Source: Paraburkholderia agricolaris
GTDB lineage: Bacteria; Pseudomonadota; Gammaproteobacteria; Burkholderiales; Burkholderiaceae
Direction: 5' to 3'
Assembly: GCF_009455635.1 (NCBI RefSeq)
Contig: NZ_QPER01000001.1
Span: forward strand, 3,658,001-3,722,000
DNA length: 64,000 nucleotides
Part shown: positions 1 through 8,830 of the stretch, piece after piece
Layout of the letters: each line of letters begins with the position of its first letter
How positions within the stretch are numbered: position 1 is the first letter of the stretch
Translations under genes and position numbers: made by a program
Notes under the pieces: generated by a model
Seen by the model: the letters and a program-made list of their open reading frames with translations, nothing else
The model's database searches: none
Told to the model about the DNA's origin: nothing

Positions 1-692
1 TCGAGGTGGACCGCCGGCAGCCCCTGGTTCGACGCATGCAGCACGGCTTCCGATTCCGGAATCACGCCGATCAGATCGATGCGCAGAATTTCCTGGATGT
101 CGGTCAGCGACAGCATTTCGCCTTCGCTGACACGCTTCGGGTTGTAGCGGGTGATCAGCAGGTGTTCCTTGATCGGTTCCTTGCCGTCGATCGCGCGCTT
201 GGTCTTCGACGACAGAATGCCGAGGATACGGTCCGAGTCACGCACCGAGGAGACTTCCGGATTCGTCACGATCAGCGCTTCGTCGGCGAAATGCATCGCG
301 AGCAGTGCACCCGATTCGATACCGGCCGGCGAGTCGCAGACGATGAATTCGAAGTCCATTGCGATCAGGTCGTTGATGACCTTTTCGACGCCTTCCATGG
401 TCAGCGCGTCTTTGTCACGCGTTTGCGAGGCCGGCAGGATGAACAGGTTCTCGCACTTCTTGTCCTTGATCAGCGCCTGGTTGAGGTTCGCTTCGCCCTG
501 GATCACGTTGATCAGGTCGTACACCACCCGGCGCTCACAGCCCATGATGAGGTCGAGGTTACGCAGGCCGACGTCGAAGTCGATCACGGCGGTTTTGCTG
601 CCACGCAGAGCGAGGGCCGATGCAAAACTCGCGCTCGTGGTCGTCTTGCCCACGCCACCCTTGCCCGAAGTCACCACAATGATTTTTGCCAT
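1..692 (-). CDS. minD: MinD septum-site ATPase (3' end outside window)
   Basis: MinD is a membrane-associated ATPase that recruits MinC and, with MinE, keeps the division septum away from the cell poles. About 230 N-terminal residues of a protein usually near 270 are visible, starting MAKIIVVTSGKGGVGKTT. The deviant Walker A motif GKGGVGKT is at residues 10-17, and the family-typical stretches FDVGLRNLDLIMG and CDSPAGIE follow. The gene runs off the left edge. It lies 104 bp downstream of minC on the same strand, the usual minC-minD order; minE would be expected outside the window. The ATG at 690-692 is chosen because the P-loop begins right after it. Confidence 0.97.
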   Translation of the reverse strand, partial: MAKIIVVTSGKGGVGKTTTSASFASALALRGSKTAVIDFDVGLRNLDLIMGCERRVVYDLINVIQGEANLNQALIKDKKCENLFILPASQTRDKDALTMEGVEKVINDLIAMDFEFIVCDSPAGIESGALLAMHFADEALIVTNPEVSSVRDSDRILGILSSKTKRAIDGKEPIKEHLLITRYNPKRVSEGEMLSLTDIQEILRIDLIGVIPESEAVLHASNQGLPAVHL

Positions 693-796
693 TACCCTTA
701 CCTTGTGTTCGTCAAATTCGTCAATTATGTGCGGCCCGATTTGCCGTGGAACGCCGCGTGCCGTGATTGTTCAGGGCAGCGTGCGCGTCACGCCGA

Positions 797-1645
797 TCAG
801 GTAAGCCGCAGTGGTTCGATCATCAACTTTTCTTCTTCGAGCCAGATCTGCACCGGCTTGCCGAGCACGTCGGCCGGCAGCGGGTTCTCGGTCGTACGAT
901 AGATACCTGCGATCGAGATCAGTTCCGGTTCGAGACACGTGCAGAAAATGCGCGCGTCGTGATTGCCCTGCACGCCGGCCAATGCCCGGCCGCGCAGCGG
1001 CGCATAAATATGGATGTTGCCTTCCGCAATGACTTCCGCGCCGTAGCTCACCAGGCCGAGCACGACCAGATCGCCCTTTGCGTAGATACGCTGACCCGAG
1101 CGCAGCGGCTTGTCGACCACCATGGTTTGCGACGACGTAGCGAGACGGACGGGCTCCACGGCGGGCGCCGGCTCGACCGTGGCGGCCGTGGCCGGGGTGC
1201 CGTTTTCCGGCGGCCCGCCGGCGTCAGCAAACAGATCGGCCGGCGGCGCGGCAGTCGCGGCAGTGGCCACCGGCGCCGCAGCAGCGGGATTGGCGCTTTC
1301 TTCGTCAGCGGATTTCGCGGTGGCGCCACGGCGGTCGCGCGCTTCGAGCAGCGGCAGCGCGGATTCGGCCGCCCACGCCTGTTGAGCGTTGGCAACCACG
1401 CCGACCGGGCGCATGCGCACGCTATCGAGCAGTTGCGCGATGTCGGCGAGCGGCACGCGTTCGTTCTCGGCGAGCCGGCGCACGTCGATCGCGACGACGT
1501 CGTTAGCGAAAAATTCGGGGGTCGCCTCGAAGCGCCGGGTCAGTTCGGCACGCATTGCATCGAGGTCGGTTGTCTTGACCACAAACAGGAGCGTGTCGAC
1601 AGAGCCGCTGCGGAGTTCGAAAAAGGGCGATTTCTTGGGCGACAT
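797..1645 (-). CDS. minC: MinC septum-site determining protein (FtsZ inhibitor)
   Basis: MinC blocks FtsZ ring formation at the poles when bound to MinD. The protein has the family layout: an N-terminal FtsZ-inhibiting domain (about residues 1-100), a long Ala/Pro-rich linker (about 100-165), and the C-terminal right-handed beta-helix that dimerises and binds MinD (about 170-282; [48 protein letters not shown]). The start [15 protein letters not shown] is preferred to an in-frame ATG four codons upstream because it matches where family members begin. The linker is unusually Ala-rich, as often seen in Burkholderiaceae. It is followed by minD on the same strand, probably as an operon. Confidence 0.95.
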   Translation of the reverse strand: MSPKKSPFFELRSGSVDTLLFVVKTTDLDAMRAELTRRFEATPEFFANDVVAIDVRRLAENERVPLADIAQLLDSVRMRPVGVVANAQQAWAAESALPLLEARDRRGATAKSADEESANPAAAAPVATAATAAPPADLFADAGGPPENGTPATAATVEPAPAVEPVRLATSSQTMVVDKPLRSGQRIYAKGDLVVLGLVSYGAEVIAEGNIHIYAPLRGRALAGVQGNHDARIFCTCLEPELISIAGIYRTTENPLPADVLGKPVQIWLEEEKLMIEPLRLT

Positions 1646-1865
1646 AGCGTTCGGCAAAAAATTTTGCGTATTTTACAGGCGTACAGGCGGGGAGCGAGTT
1701 TTTTTGCCGGGAGAACGCGCCCCTGCGGCCTGAATACCCATGACATAGCCACGCCTCGGCCGTTCAGGCCGCGCTTGGGGCGCTCATTTGGCCATGAACC
1801 CGGCAATGAACGCTGCTGCGACGCGGATGGGATGTGAGCGGCAGGCTGACGCGCCGCTCGCGAGA

Positions 1866-2399
1866 TCACTGCTGAAACACCTGCGACGTGGTCGGCACGT
1901 GGCGCACCAGCAGGCTTTCGGCCTGCTCGGGCGCACGTGCGACACGCCGATGCTCGCCGGTCGGACCGAAGCCGAGCGCCTCGTAAAAGCGCATCGCATT
2001 GCGGTTGGCGTCGGCGACCCACGCGTAGATTTCCATCGCGCCTTCGCCAGCCAGCCAGGCGCTGGCGGTGTCGACCAGCAGCTCGCCGCCGCGCAGATGA
2101 CGCACGGCCGGCGCCACCCACAACTCGCCGACGAACGCGCGGCGCGCCGCGGTATCGTCGAAATTCGCTTCGATCAGTCCTGCCGGATGGCCTTCGGTAT
2201 AGAGAATGAAACTGGTGGCGATAAACGAAACAGCGTGTTCGGCAGCGGTGGCGTCGAACGTGGCGGCATCCGCCGACAACGCGTCCTCGAGCGTTTCGCC
2301 GAAGGCATAGGGCGCCTCCCGCAACGACGCAGTACGGAGTTCGCGGAAAACGGCGCCCTGATCAGCGGCGATACGGCGAACGGTCAATGACGGACTCAT
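1866..2399 (-). CDS. GNAT-family N-acetyltransferase
   Basis: This 177-residue protein matches the GNAT fold, which transfers an acetyl group from acetyl-CoA to an amine. The segment LWVAPAVRHLRGGELLVD (about residues 92-110) corresponds to the CoA-binding motif A with its R-x-x-G turn, and NRNAMRFYEALGF (about 132-144) to the C-terminal motif B in which a Tyr often acts as the acid. It is a single-domain protein with no signal peptide. The substrate cannot be inferred. It stands between minC and map with over 180 bp on each side, so it is probably transcribed alone. Confidence 0.8.
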   Translation of the reverse strand: MSPSLTVRRIAADQGAVFRELRTASLREAPYAFGETLEDALSADAATFDATAAEHAVSFIATSFILYTEGHPAGLIEANFDDTAARRAFVGELWVAPAVRHLRGGELLVDTASAWLAGEGAMEIYAWVADANRNAMRFYEALGFGPTGEHRRVARAPEQAESLLVRHVPTTSQVFQQ

Positions 2400-2584
2400 G
2401 CAGACGAAAACCCCTTGAAACCCTAACGCATAGCTTTAACCGAACCGGCGCGCGAGTCAAATGCTTATTTACTGGATCGGACCGTAGCGCCGCTCCCAGG
2501 TGCTGGCGCCGCGCGCCGATTGCGCGGCCATTCACACGCCCACCGCCTTGATAACCGGCTCGCGAAGCGCGCCGGCCACTGCGT

Positions 2585-3370
2585 TCAGGGCGCTTCGTAA
2601 GCGCCGGTGCCGTCCGGCCACGGCGTCAGCAACTCATAGCCCTCTTCGGTCACGGCGATCATGTGTTCCCATTGCGCGGACAGGGAGCGGTCTTTGGTGA
2701 CCACCGTCCAGCCGTCGCGCTGCACCGCGGTGCCGGCGCGGCCCGCGTTGATCATCGGTTCGATCGTGAAGACCATGCCCGGCTTCAGACGCACGCCCTG
2801 CCCCAGCTGACCGTAGTGCAACACCTGCGGATCTTCGTGATAGACCTTGCCGATGCCGTGGCCGCAGTAGTCGCGCACGATCGAGAAGCCGTCGCGCTGC
2901 GCGACCTTCTGGATCGCGTAGCCGACGTCGCCCAGCGTGGCGCCCGGTTTTACCTCACGGATACCGGCCAGCATGGCTTCATAGGTCGTGTCGATCAGCT
3001 GGCGCGCCACCGTGCTCGGCTGGCCGACGCAATACATGCGGCTGGTGTCGCCGAAATAGCCGTCTTTGATAATCGCAACGTCGATATTGATGATGTCGCC
3101 ATCTTTCAGGATTTCGCTGCGATTGGGAATACCGTGGCACACCACCTGGTTGACGGACGTGCAGACGGTCTTCGGAAATCCCAAATAACCAACATTTGCC
3201 GGAATAGACTTTTGCGTATTGACAATGTAGTCGTTGCACAGCGCGTCGAGGTCGTCGGTGGAGACACCGGCCTTGACGTGCTCGCCGATCATCGCCAATA
3301 CGTCGGCCGCGAGGCGGCCGGAGATGCGCAGCTTGGCGATGTCGTCGGGAGTCTTGTAGGTAATGGCCAT
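2585..3370 (-). CDS. map: Type I methionine aminopeptidase
   Basis: The enzyme removes the initiator Met from nascent proteins in the cytoplasm. At 261 residues it is a typical bacterial type I enzyme. The five metal ligands are present: Asp in IINIDVAI, Asp in GYFGDTSR, His in CGHGIG, Glu in FTIEPM and Glu in the QWEHMIAVTEEGYELLT region. The start MAITYKTPDD is favoured over an in-frame start 36 codons further up because the upstream residues are unlike the family. The usual Burkholderia neighbours of map (rpsB, tsf, glnD) are absent here, so this may be a second copy. Confidence 0.95.
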   Translation of the reverse strand: MAITYKTPDDIAKLRISGRLAADVLAMIGEHVKAGVSTDDLDALCNDYIVNTQKSIPANVGYLGFPKTVCTSVNQVVCHGIPNRSEILKDGDIINIDVAIIKDGYFGDTSRMYCVGQPSTVARQLIDTTYEAMLAGIREVKPGATLGDVGYAIQKVAQRDGFSIVRDYCGHGIGKVYHEDPQVLHYGQLGQGVRLKPGMVFTIEPMINAGRAGTAVQRDGWTVVTKDRSLSAQWEHMIAVTEEGYELLTPWPDGTGAYEAP

Positions 3371-3819
3371 GAATTCGGTCGAGATGGGTCGATGATGACG
3401 AACGCCCAATTGTACAGAGGATCGCCGGACGTCCCCCGCGAACCGGGCTGAATCTGCATCGCGGGCGGCTTCCCGCATGATTTCTAGCGATTTTCAGGGG
3501 CTGTTCACGAGCCGCTCAGTGTGGCCATTCAGGTGCCTGCTCCGGAACCGCTCACGGACCGGCTACCCCGCGCGAGACCGCCTCATGCTGCAAGCGCACA
3601 CGGAAATCTTTTGTGAGCTTTGCATCTGGTGGCCCATTCGCTCCGTAAAGGCGGTTGAGGACTCGCTTTCTTCTCCTGCATCGTTTAGTTCTTCACGGAA
3701 GAACGAGGCCTCTTTTTGCGTCCGCGATTTGCGTTTGTGCATCGCCTGTGTAACCGCTTTCCGCGCGTGTGCGTCGCGAGTCCGTGGCATTGGCAGCGAA
3801 CCATCTGAGGAGCATAGCC
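3371..3819. other. Intergenic region between map and the ferritin-like gene
   Basis: This is 449 bp between divergent genes. I find no convincing ORF. A perfect 7-bp inverted repeat GTTCTTC-ACG-GAAGAAC lies near 3690-3706. A good ribosome-binding site (TGAGGAG) precedes the ATG at 3820. The promoters for both flanking genes must be here, but none is clear enough to place. Confidence 0.5.
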
Positions 3820-4797
3820 ATGTCGGAGTCCAGCAATAAATCAGCAGAACTTATCGATGTATTTGACCGCCGGGTAGAACGGCGCCTGCAACGCAGACAG
3901 TTTTTCCGCAACGCCGGCGGGCTGGGTCTGGGGTTAGTCGGCGGCACGCTGATCAGTGCGTGCGGTGGTGGCTCCGGCTCGATCGCGTCAGCCCAGAGCG
4001 CGCCGACCGATCCGGAAATACTGAACTTCGCGCTGAATCTGGAGTACCTCGAATCGCAGTTCTACACGTACGCGACAACCGGTTCGGGGCTGGCTGCGAG
4101 CATGACCACCGGCGTCGGCACACCGGGTGCGGTCATCCCGGGGCAGCAGGTGCCGTTCCAGGATCCGGTGGTTCAGGCTTATGCCAACGAAATCGCCAAC
4201 GACGAACGCGAGCACGTCGCGTTCCTGCGCAGCGCCCTGGGTTCAGCAGCGGTTGCGATGCCGGCAATCGATATCGGCGGCACCAACCCGAACGGCGCAT
4301 TCTCCAACGCAGCGCGTGCCGCGGGACTGGTCGGCGCGGGCGTCGCGTTCAACCCGTATGCGAGCGACAACAACTTTCTGCTCGGCGCGTTCATCTTCGA
4401 AGACGTCGGCGTGACGGCTTATAAAGGCGCTGCGCCTTTGATCACCAACAAGACCTTCCTGTCAGCCGCCGCCGGCATTCTCGCCGCCGAGGCTTATCAC
4501 GCGAGCCTGGTGCGCACCGTGCTCTATTCGAAGGGCGTCGACATGTCGAGCCTCATTACGGCGGCCAACGCGATCTCTGCCGCACGCGACAGCCTCGACA
4601 ACAACGGCAACGACGATCAGGGGATCACCGGCGCGACGCCAGGGACCTCCAACATCGTGCCGCTCGACAGCAATGGGCTCGCGTTCAGCCGCAATTACAG
4701 CAACGTCCTCAACATCGTCTACCTGACGAGTTCGGTGGCGGTCAAAGGCGGCTTTTTCCCGAACGGCGTGAACGGGGTGCTCAATATGAGCGCCTGA
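3820..4797 (+). CDS. Tat-type ferritin-like domain lipoprotein
   Basis: This is a 325-residue exported ferritin-like four-helix protein. Residues about 20-48 form a twin-arginine signal (core RRQFFR followed by a hydrophobic run) ending in a lipobox-like LISAC, so it may be lipid-anchored outside the cytoplasm. Likely di-metal ligands sit on four helices: Glu in LNLEYLE, the E-x-x-H in [11 protein letters not shown], Glu/Asp in FIFEDVG, and Glu and His in AAEAYHASL. The family is known, but the reaction is not established for most members; metal or peroxide handling is an inference. The start at 3820 follows a TGAGGAG ribosome-binding site. A metal transporter gene lies 122 bp downstream on the same strand. 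Confidence 0.8.
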   Translation: MSESSNKSAELIDVFDRRVERRLQRRQFFRNAGGLGLGLVGGTLISACGGGSGSIASAQSAPTDPEILNFALNLEYLESQFYTYATTGSGLAASMTTGVGTPGAVIPGQQVPFQDPVVQAYANEIANDEREHVAFLRSALGSAAVAMPAIDIGGTNPNGAFSNAARAAGLVGAGVAFNPYASDNNFLLGAFIFEDVGVTAYKGAAPLITNKTFLSAAAGILAAEAYHASLVRTVLYSKGVDMSSLITAANAISAARDSLDNNGNDDQGITGATPGTSNIVPLDSNGLAFSRNYSNVLNIVYLTSSVAVKGGFFPNGVNGVLNMSA

Positions 4798-4919
4798 AAC
4801 AGGCGCGCTGCAATATCGACTGCACCGGCAACGAGGCCGCCGCGACGACGATCGCGCTCGCCCGTTGGCCGGCCTTCATCTGCATTGCCTTGAACGTCTG
4901 AAGCCGTACAGGAGCAGAC

Positions 4920-6224
4920 ATGAACGAAGCGATGAGCCAGGCCGCCGTACCGCAGACCCTCACCGAGCAGACCTGTTTCGACATCCGCGAGACCCTGGCC
5001 GGACGCCGCCGTGGCTTGCGGGCAATGCTGCCGTTCGCCGGACCGGCGGTGGTCGCCTCGATCGCCTATATGGACCCCGGCAACTTCGCCACCAACATCC
5101 AGGCGGGCGCCGGTTACGGCTATACGCTGCTGTGGGTGGTGGCGGTGGCAAACATCGTGGCGATGTTGTTTCAGTCGCTATCGGCCAAGCTGGGGCTCGT
5201 AACCGGCCGCAATCTCGCCGAGTTGTGCCGCTCGGCGCTGCCGCGCCGCTGCGTGCTCGCGATGTGGGGCATCAGCGAAATCGCGGCGATGGCGACGGAT
5301 CTGGCGGAATTCGTCGGTGGCGCGATCGGCGTTTCCTTGCTCACCCATCTGCCGATGATGCCGAGCATGCTGATCACCGCTACCGTCACCTACGGTTTGC
5401 TGCAGTTCGAAAAGCGTGGCTTCCGGCCACTCGAACTGGCGATTGCGGCGCTGGTCGGTGTGATCGGGCTGTCGTATCTGGCGGAGTTACTGATTGCACC
5501 GGTGCATTGGCCGTCGGTCATCAAGCATACGTTCACACCGACCATACCCGACAGCAACGCGCTAACGATTTCGGTCGGCATCATCGGCGCAACGGTAATG
5601 CCGCATGTGATCTTCCTGCATTCGGGACTCACACAGAATCGCGTGAAGCCACGCAACGAACGCGAGTGCAGCAAGCTGCTGCGTTTTTCGAACATCGAAG
5701 TGGTGGTCGCACTCGGCGTCGCGGGGCTTATCAACATGGCGATGGTGATCATGGCGTCGAGCGCGTTTCATGCCGGTCACGCCGATATCGCCAGTATCGA
5801 AACCGCATGGCGCACGCTCACGCCGCTACTGGGCGGCGCGGCGGCGGGCCTCTTTCTGGCGGCGCTGATCGCCTCCGGCATTTCGAGTTCGGTCGTCGGT
5901 ACGATGGCTGGACAGATGATCATGCAGGGCTTTGTCGGTTTTCACATCCCTGTGTGGGCGCGGCGGCTGATTACAATGGTGCCGGCCTTCGTGGTGGTGG
6001 CCTGCGGCGTGGACGCGACACGCGCACTGGTGCTGAGCCAGGTGGTACTGAGCATCGCGCTGCCGGTACCGATGATCGCGCTGGTGTGGTTCACCTCGCG
6101 CGGGAATGTGATGGGGCGCTACCGGAACCGGCGCTCGACCACGATCGCCGCAGTGGCCGGCACGATCGCCGTGCTGGCGCTCAATCTTGTTTTGCTGCTG
6201 CAAATTGCCGGCATTTCGCTGTAA
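4920..6224 (+). CDS. mntH: Nramp-family divalent metal transporter (MntH type)
   Basis: This inner-membrane importer should take up Mn2+ or Fe2+ with protons. The protein has 434 residues with about 11 membrane helices. Both unwound-helix signatures are intact: DPGN (Asp52, Asn55) in the first helix and A-T-V-M-P-H (Met227, His229) in the sixth, where the Met confers preference for soft transition metals. A cytoplasmic N-terminal tail of about 35 residues precedes the first helix. It follows the ferritin-like gene by 122 bp with no terminator seen, so co-transcription is possible. I see no yybP-ykoY riboswitch and no recognisable MntR or Fur box. Confidence 0.92.
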   Translation: MNEAMSQAAVPQTLTEQTCFDIRETLAGRRRGLRAMLPFAGPAVVASIAYMDPGNFATNIQAGAGYGYTLLWVVAVANIVAMLFQSLSAKLGLVTGRNLAELCRSALPRRCVLAMWGISEIAAMATDLAEFVGGAIGVSLLTHLPMMPSMLITATVTYGLLQFEKRGFRPLELAIAALVGVIGLSYLAELLIAPVHWPSVIKHTFTPTIPDSNALTISVGIIGATVMPHVIFLHSGLTQNRVKPRNERECSKLLRFSNIEVVVALGVAGLINMAMVIMASSAFHAGHADIASIETAWRTLTPLLGGAAAGLFLAALIASGISSSVVGTMAGQMIMQGFVGFHIPVWARRLITMVPAFVVVACGVDATRALVLSQVVLSIALPVPMIALVWFTSRGNVMGRYRNRRSTTIAAVAGTIAVLALNLVLLLQIAGISL

Positions 6225-6234
6225 CCGTTGTGTC

Positions 6235-6747
6235 CTAGGGCGATACGCCGAGCAACTGTTTGCGTAACGTCGGCGCGCGCGTCGACGGATCGAGCCAGAT
6301 CCCGAAGAATGCTTGTGCGAAGGCAAGGTCGTCGAACTCGCCGGTCATCCGGTTGCCGGCATAAAAGCGCACGCCTTTGTCCGGCAAATAGATCGCGCTT
6401 AGCTGATCGCCTGGACCGACATCCACCAACGCCTGCATCAGGTCCGTGCGCCAGCGCGCCAATGTGTCCGCCGGAATCGGTGCACTCGCGAGACGCTTGA
6501 TCTCGTTCATCCCGGTATCGACGAATCGCTCGCGCCTGATGCCGCGAGCGTAAATGATATGCAGCGCGAAGCGTTCGTCGTAGCCAACGGGTATGCGTTC
6601 GCTCCACATTTGCGCGCGGTATAGCCTGAAGCCGAACACGCTGAAATCGCCCTCGCCCACGAGTTTCGCGGGCTGCACGTCAGCGAGCCAGTCGGCGCTG
6701 GCGGCAGTCGCCCACAACGCCAGCACGAGTGCCGCGAATGCGCGCAC
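6235..6747 (-). CDS. Chalcone-isomerase-like periplasmic protein
   Basis: This 170-residue protein has a cleavable signal peptide (about residues 1-18, cleavage near ASA-DW) and resembles the bacterial chalcone-isomerase-like family. It has the LYRAQMWSE, ERFVDTGMNEIKRL and AIYLPDKGVRFYAGNRMTG blocks typical of that family. Bacterial members are not known to isomerise chalcones; a fatty-acid or lipid-binding role is inferred from the fold and neighbours. The start is GTG (6745-6747), one base after the stop codon of the methyltransferase gene, so translation is probably coupled. It is the last gene of the four-gene lipid operon. Confidence 0.75.
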   Translation of the reverse strand: MRAFAALVLALWATAASADWLADVQPAKLVGEGDFSVFGFRLYRAQMWSERIPVGYDERFALHIIYARGIRRERFVDTGMNEIKRLASAPIPADTLARWRTDLMQALVDVGPGDQLSAIYLPDKGVRFYAGNRMTGEFDDLAFAQAFFGIWLDPSTRAPTLRKQLLGVSP

Positions 6748-6748
6748 G

Positions 6749-7960
6749 TCAGTCGGCCGACGCGAGCACGAACTGCATCACGTCCGTGCGTCCTTCGTCG
6801 AAACCGGCTTCACAGTAGGCCAGATAGAGCCGCCACGTGCGCACGAAAATCTCGTCGAAACCTTGTTTCTGGATCGTATCGAGTTGCGCTTCGAACGCAC
6901 TGCGCCAGCGGCGCAGCGTCTCCGCATAGTCGCGCCCAAACGCCAGGGACTTGCGCGCCGCGAGCTTGCCACGCCGTGCCGCTTCAATGAAATGCTGCGG
7001 ACTCGGCAGCATGCCCCCCGGGAAAATGAACTCGCGGATAAAGTCGCTCGTCGCCCGATAGGCGGCGAAGTACGAATCGTCGATGGTGATGGTTTGCACC
7101 AGCGCGCGTGCGCCCGGCCGCAGACGTTCGCGCAGGATGCGGAAGTATGCCGGCCAGAATTTTTCGCCGACAGCCTCGAACATTTCGATCGAGACAATGC
7201 CGTCGTACTCTCCGGTCAGCGTACGGTAGTCTCGCAGTTCGAGGTGCACGCGCTCGCTCAGGCCTTCCTCGTGCGCACGCCTCTGGGCGAATTCGAGCTG
7301 CGCCGCGGAAATCGTCACGCCATGCACATGAATGCCCTGACGAGCCGCATGCATCGCAAAACCGCCCCATCCGCAGCCGATTTCCAGAATACGCATGCCT
7401 TCGCGTAACCCGAGCGTATCGATGATGCGTTGATACTTGGCGTGCTGAGCGTCTTCAAGCGATTGGTAGAAATTGCCGTCGAACACCGCGCTCGAGTACG
7501 TGAACGTCGGGTCCAGCCATTGCGCGTAAAACGCGTTGCCGATGTCGTAGTGCGCGTGAATATTGCGCCGGCTGCCCGAGCGCGTATTAGGTCTCAGCTT
7601 ATGACGCAGCCCGTACCAGAGTTGCGCGAGCCAGCCGCCATAAACCGTGCGTTGCAGCGCGCGTTCGTTGCGGATTGCCACGCGCAGCAAAGCCGCCAGA
7701 TCGGGCGTATCCACCCAGAAGGCGCGCCATGCGTCGGCAAAGCCAATATCGCCTTTGCGCAGAATCGCGCCGCACGCACGCCAGTCGCGCAACTCCAGAC
7801 GCGCACCCGGCGCCGCATGCGAATCGCCGAATACGCGCTGCTGTCCGTCGGGCGTGATCAGCACCAGGTGCCCAACCTGAATCCGCTCGAGCAGCGATAG
7901 AAACAGACGGCCGGACGCGGGTACGGTTCGGTGTCCGCTCAGGGTTCGTGAAAGCGCCAT
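6749..7960 (-). CDS. Cyclopropane-fatty-acid-synthase-like SAM methyltransferase
   Basis: This 403-residue protein modifies unsaturated phospholipid acyl chains with S-adenosylmethionine. The SAM-binding loop ILEIGCGWGG is at residues 191-200, with the family blocks HYDIGNAFYAQWLDP (137-151), VTISAAQ (215-221) and IFPGG further on. The position matching E. coli Cfa Cys139 (YSCAY) is Ser157 (YSSAV). The position matching His266 (LLHTIG) is Gln289 (LVQTIT), while Glu262 (MFEAVG) is kept. Those residues bind bicarbonate in cyclopropane synthase, so this enzyme may methylate rather than cyclopropanate, as in the UfaM type. It is the third gene in an operon with FAD and DUF1365 genes. Confidence 0.85.
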   Translation of the reverse strand: MALSRTLSGHRTVPASGRLFLSLLERIQVGHLVLITPDGQQRVFGDSHAAPGARLELRDWRACGAILRKGDIGFADAWRAFWVDTPDLAALLRVAIRNERALQRTVYGGWLAQLWYGLRHKLRPNTRSGSRRNIHAHYDIGNAFYAQWLDPTFTYSSAVFDGNFYQSLEDAQHAKYQRIIDTLGLREGMRILEIGCGWGGFAMHAARQGIHVHGVTISAAQLEFAQRRAHEEGLSERVHLELRDYRTLTGEYDGIVSIEMFEAVGEKFWPAYFRILRERLRPGARALVQTITIDDSYFAAYRATSDFIREFIFPGGMLPSPQHFIEAARRGKLAARKSLAFGRDYAETLRRWRSAFEAQLDTIQKQGFDEIFVRTWRLYLAYCEAGFDEGRTDVMQFVLASAD

Positions 7961-7972
7961 GGCTGGATCTCC

Positions 7973-8830
7973 TCAATCGGACGAAATGGGGCGCGCAGCG
8001 GCGGACGGTTGAGCCTGGCCGGCAGCGGTGGGATCGGTGGGTGCATCGGCCGCGCGACCCGGCGCGGGCTGCTTGCCGTAGAACGGCGTTCTCTTGATGG
8101 CGAGACGCAGAGCTTGCCAATGAATTCGCGCGATGACACCCACTGTCAGCATGGGCTGACGCAGCAACGCGGCAAGTGCCGCCGGGCGCGTCAAAGGCTT
8201 TAGACGGCCACCTACTGCGGTGCGAATCAGAAGCCCGTCAGCGTCCTTGTAATCGATCGAGACCGACACACTGTCAGGCGTCTGCCGGACGCGAAATTCG
8301 TAGCGCCCCTCCACGCGGCAAAACGGCGACACGTGCAGCACTTTGCGGCATTCGAGTTCCGTTTCGGCCGTAATCGGCGCGTTCCCAACGGCGCTCAGCA
8401 GATAGCAGTGACGCTCGCCAAAGGTGTTGCGCACCTCCGCCAGCAGCGCGCGCAAATGATCATCGCGGTCGTGGCAAAACCAGAAACTAACCGGGTTGAA
8501 CGCATAGCCGAATACACGCGGAAACGCTTGCAGCCAGATCTTGCCGTCCGCTTCGTCGATGCCTGCCTCGGATAGTTGCGCGCGCATCCATGTGGCAAGA
8601 TCGCTGCCATCGCGCGGGCCGTGATCGCGCTGATACAAGCTCAGCAAACGCCAGCGGTCGACGCCGAACCAGCCGCTATCGAGCGACGCCAGACGATCCA
8701 GATCGCAGCGCAAATAGAACACCGGATACGAGAAGCGATGGCGCTTCGGCCGCAGGCGCTCGTGGATCACTTTGCCCGTCAAAAGCCAGGCGGCCGGATC
8801 GACCTCGGCTTCGACACTGGTGGAATTCAT
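7973..8830 (-). CDS. DUF1365 family protein of the lipid operon
   Basis: This 285-residue protein belongs to DUF1365, found almost always beside an FAD amine-oxidase-like protein and a cyclopropane-synthase-like protein. Recognisable blocks are VIHERLRPKRHRFSYPVFYLRCDLD near the N-terminus, FGYAFNPVSFWFCHD in the middle and EVRNTFGERHCYLL after it. The biochemical role is unknown; participation in acyl-chain modification is inferred from context. The ATG at 8828-8830 overlaps the stop codon of the FAD gene as ATGA, so translation is coupled. This is preferred to starts further up that would overlap that gene by dozens of bases. Confidence 0.85.
   Translation of the reverse strand: MNSTSVEAEVDPAAWLLTGKVIHERLRPKRHRFSYPVFYLRCDLDRLASLDSGWFGVDRWRLLSLYQRDHGPRDGSDLATWMRAQLSEAGIDEADGKIWLQAFPRVFGYAFNPVSFWFCHDRDDHLRALLAEVRNTFGERHCYLLSAVGNAPITAETELECRKVLHVSPFCRVEGRYEFRVRQTPDSVSVSIDYKDADGLLIRTAVGGRLKPLTRPAALAALLRQPMLTVGVIARIHWQALRLAIKRTPFYGKQPAPGRAADAPTDPTAAGQAQPSAAARPISSD

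Noticed and set aside
4798..4919. Mn-responsive yybP-ykoY riboswitch before mntH
   Set aside because: I could not find the characteristic CTCAGGGGAGTA-like core.
4865..6238. 457-codon alternative frame over mntH
   Set aside because: The frame used for MntH has intact transporter motifs; the other is Arg/His-rich noise.
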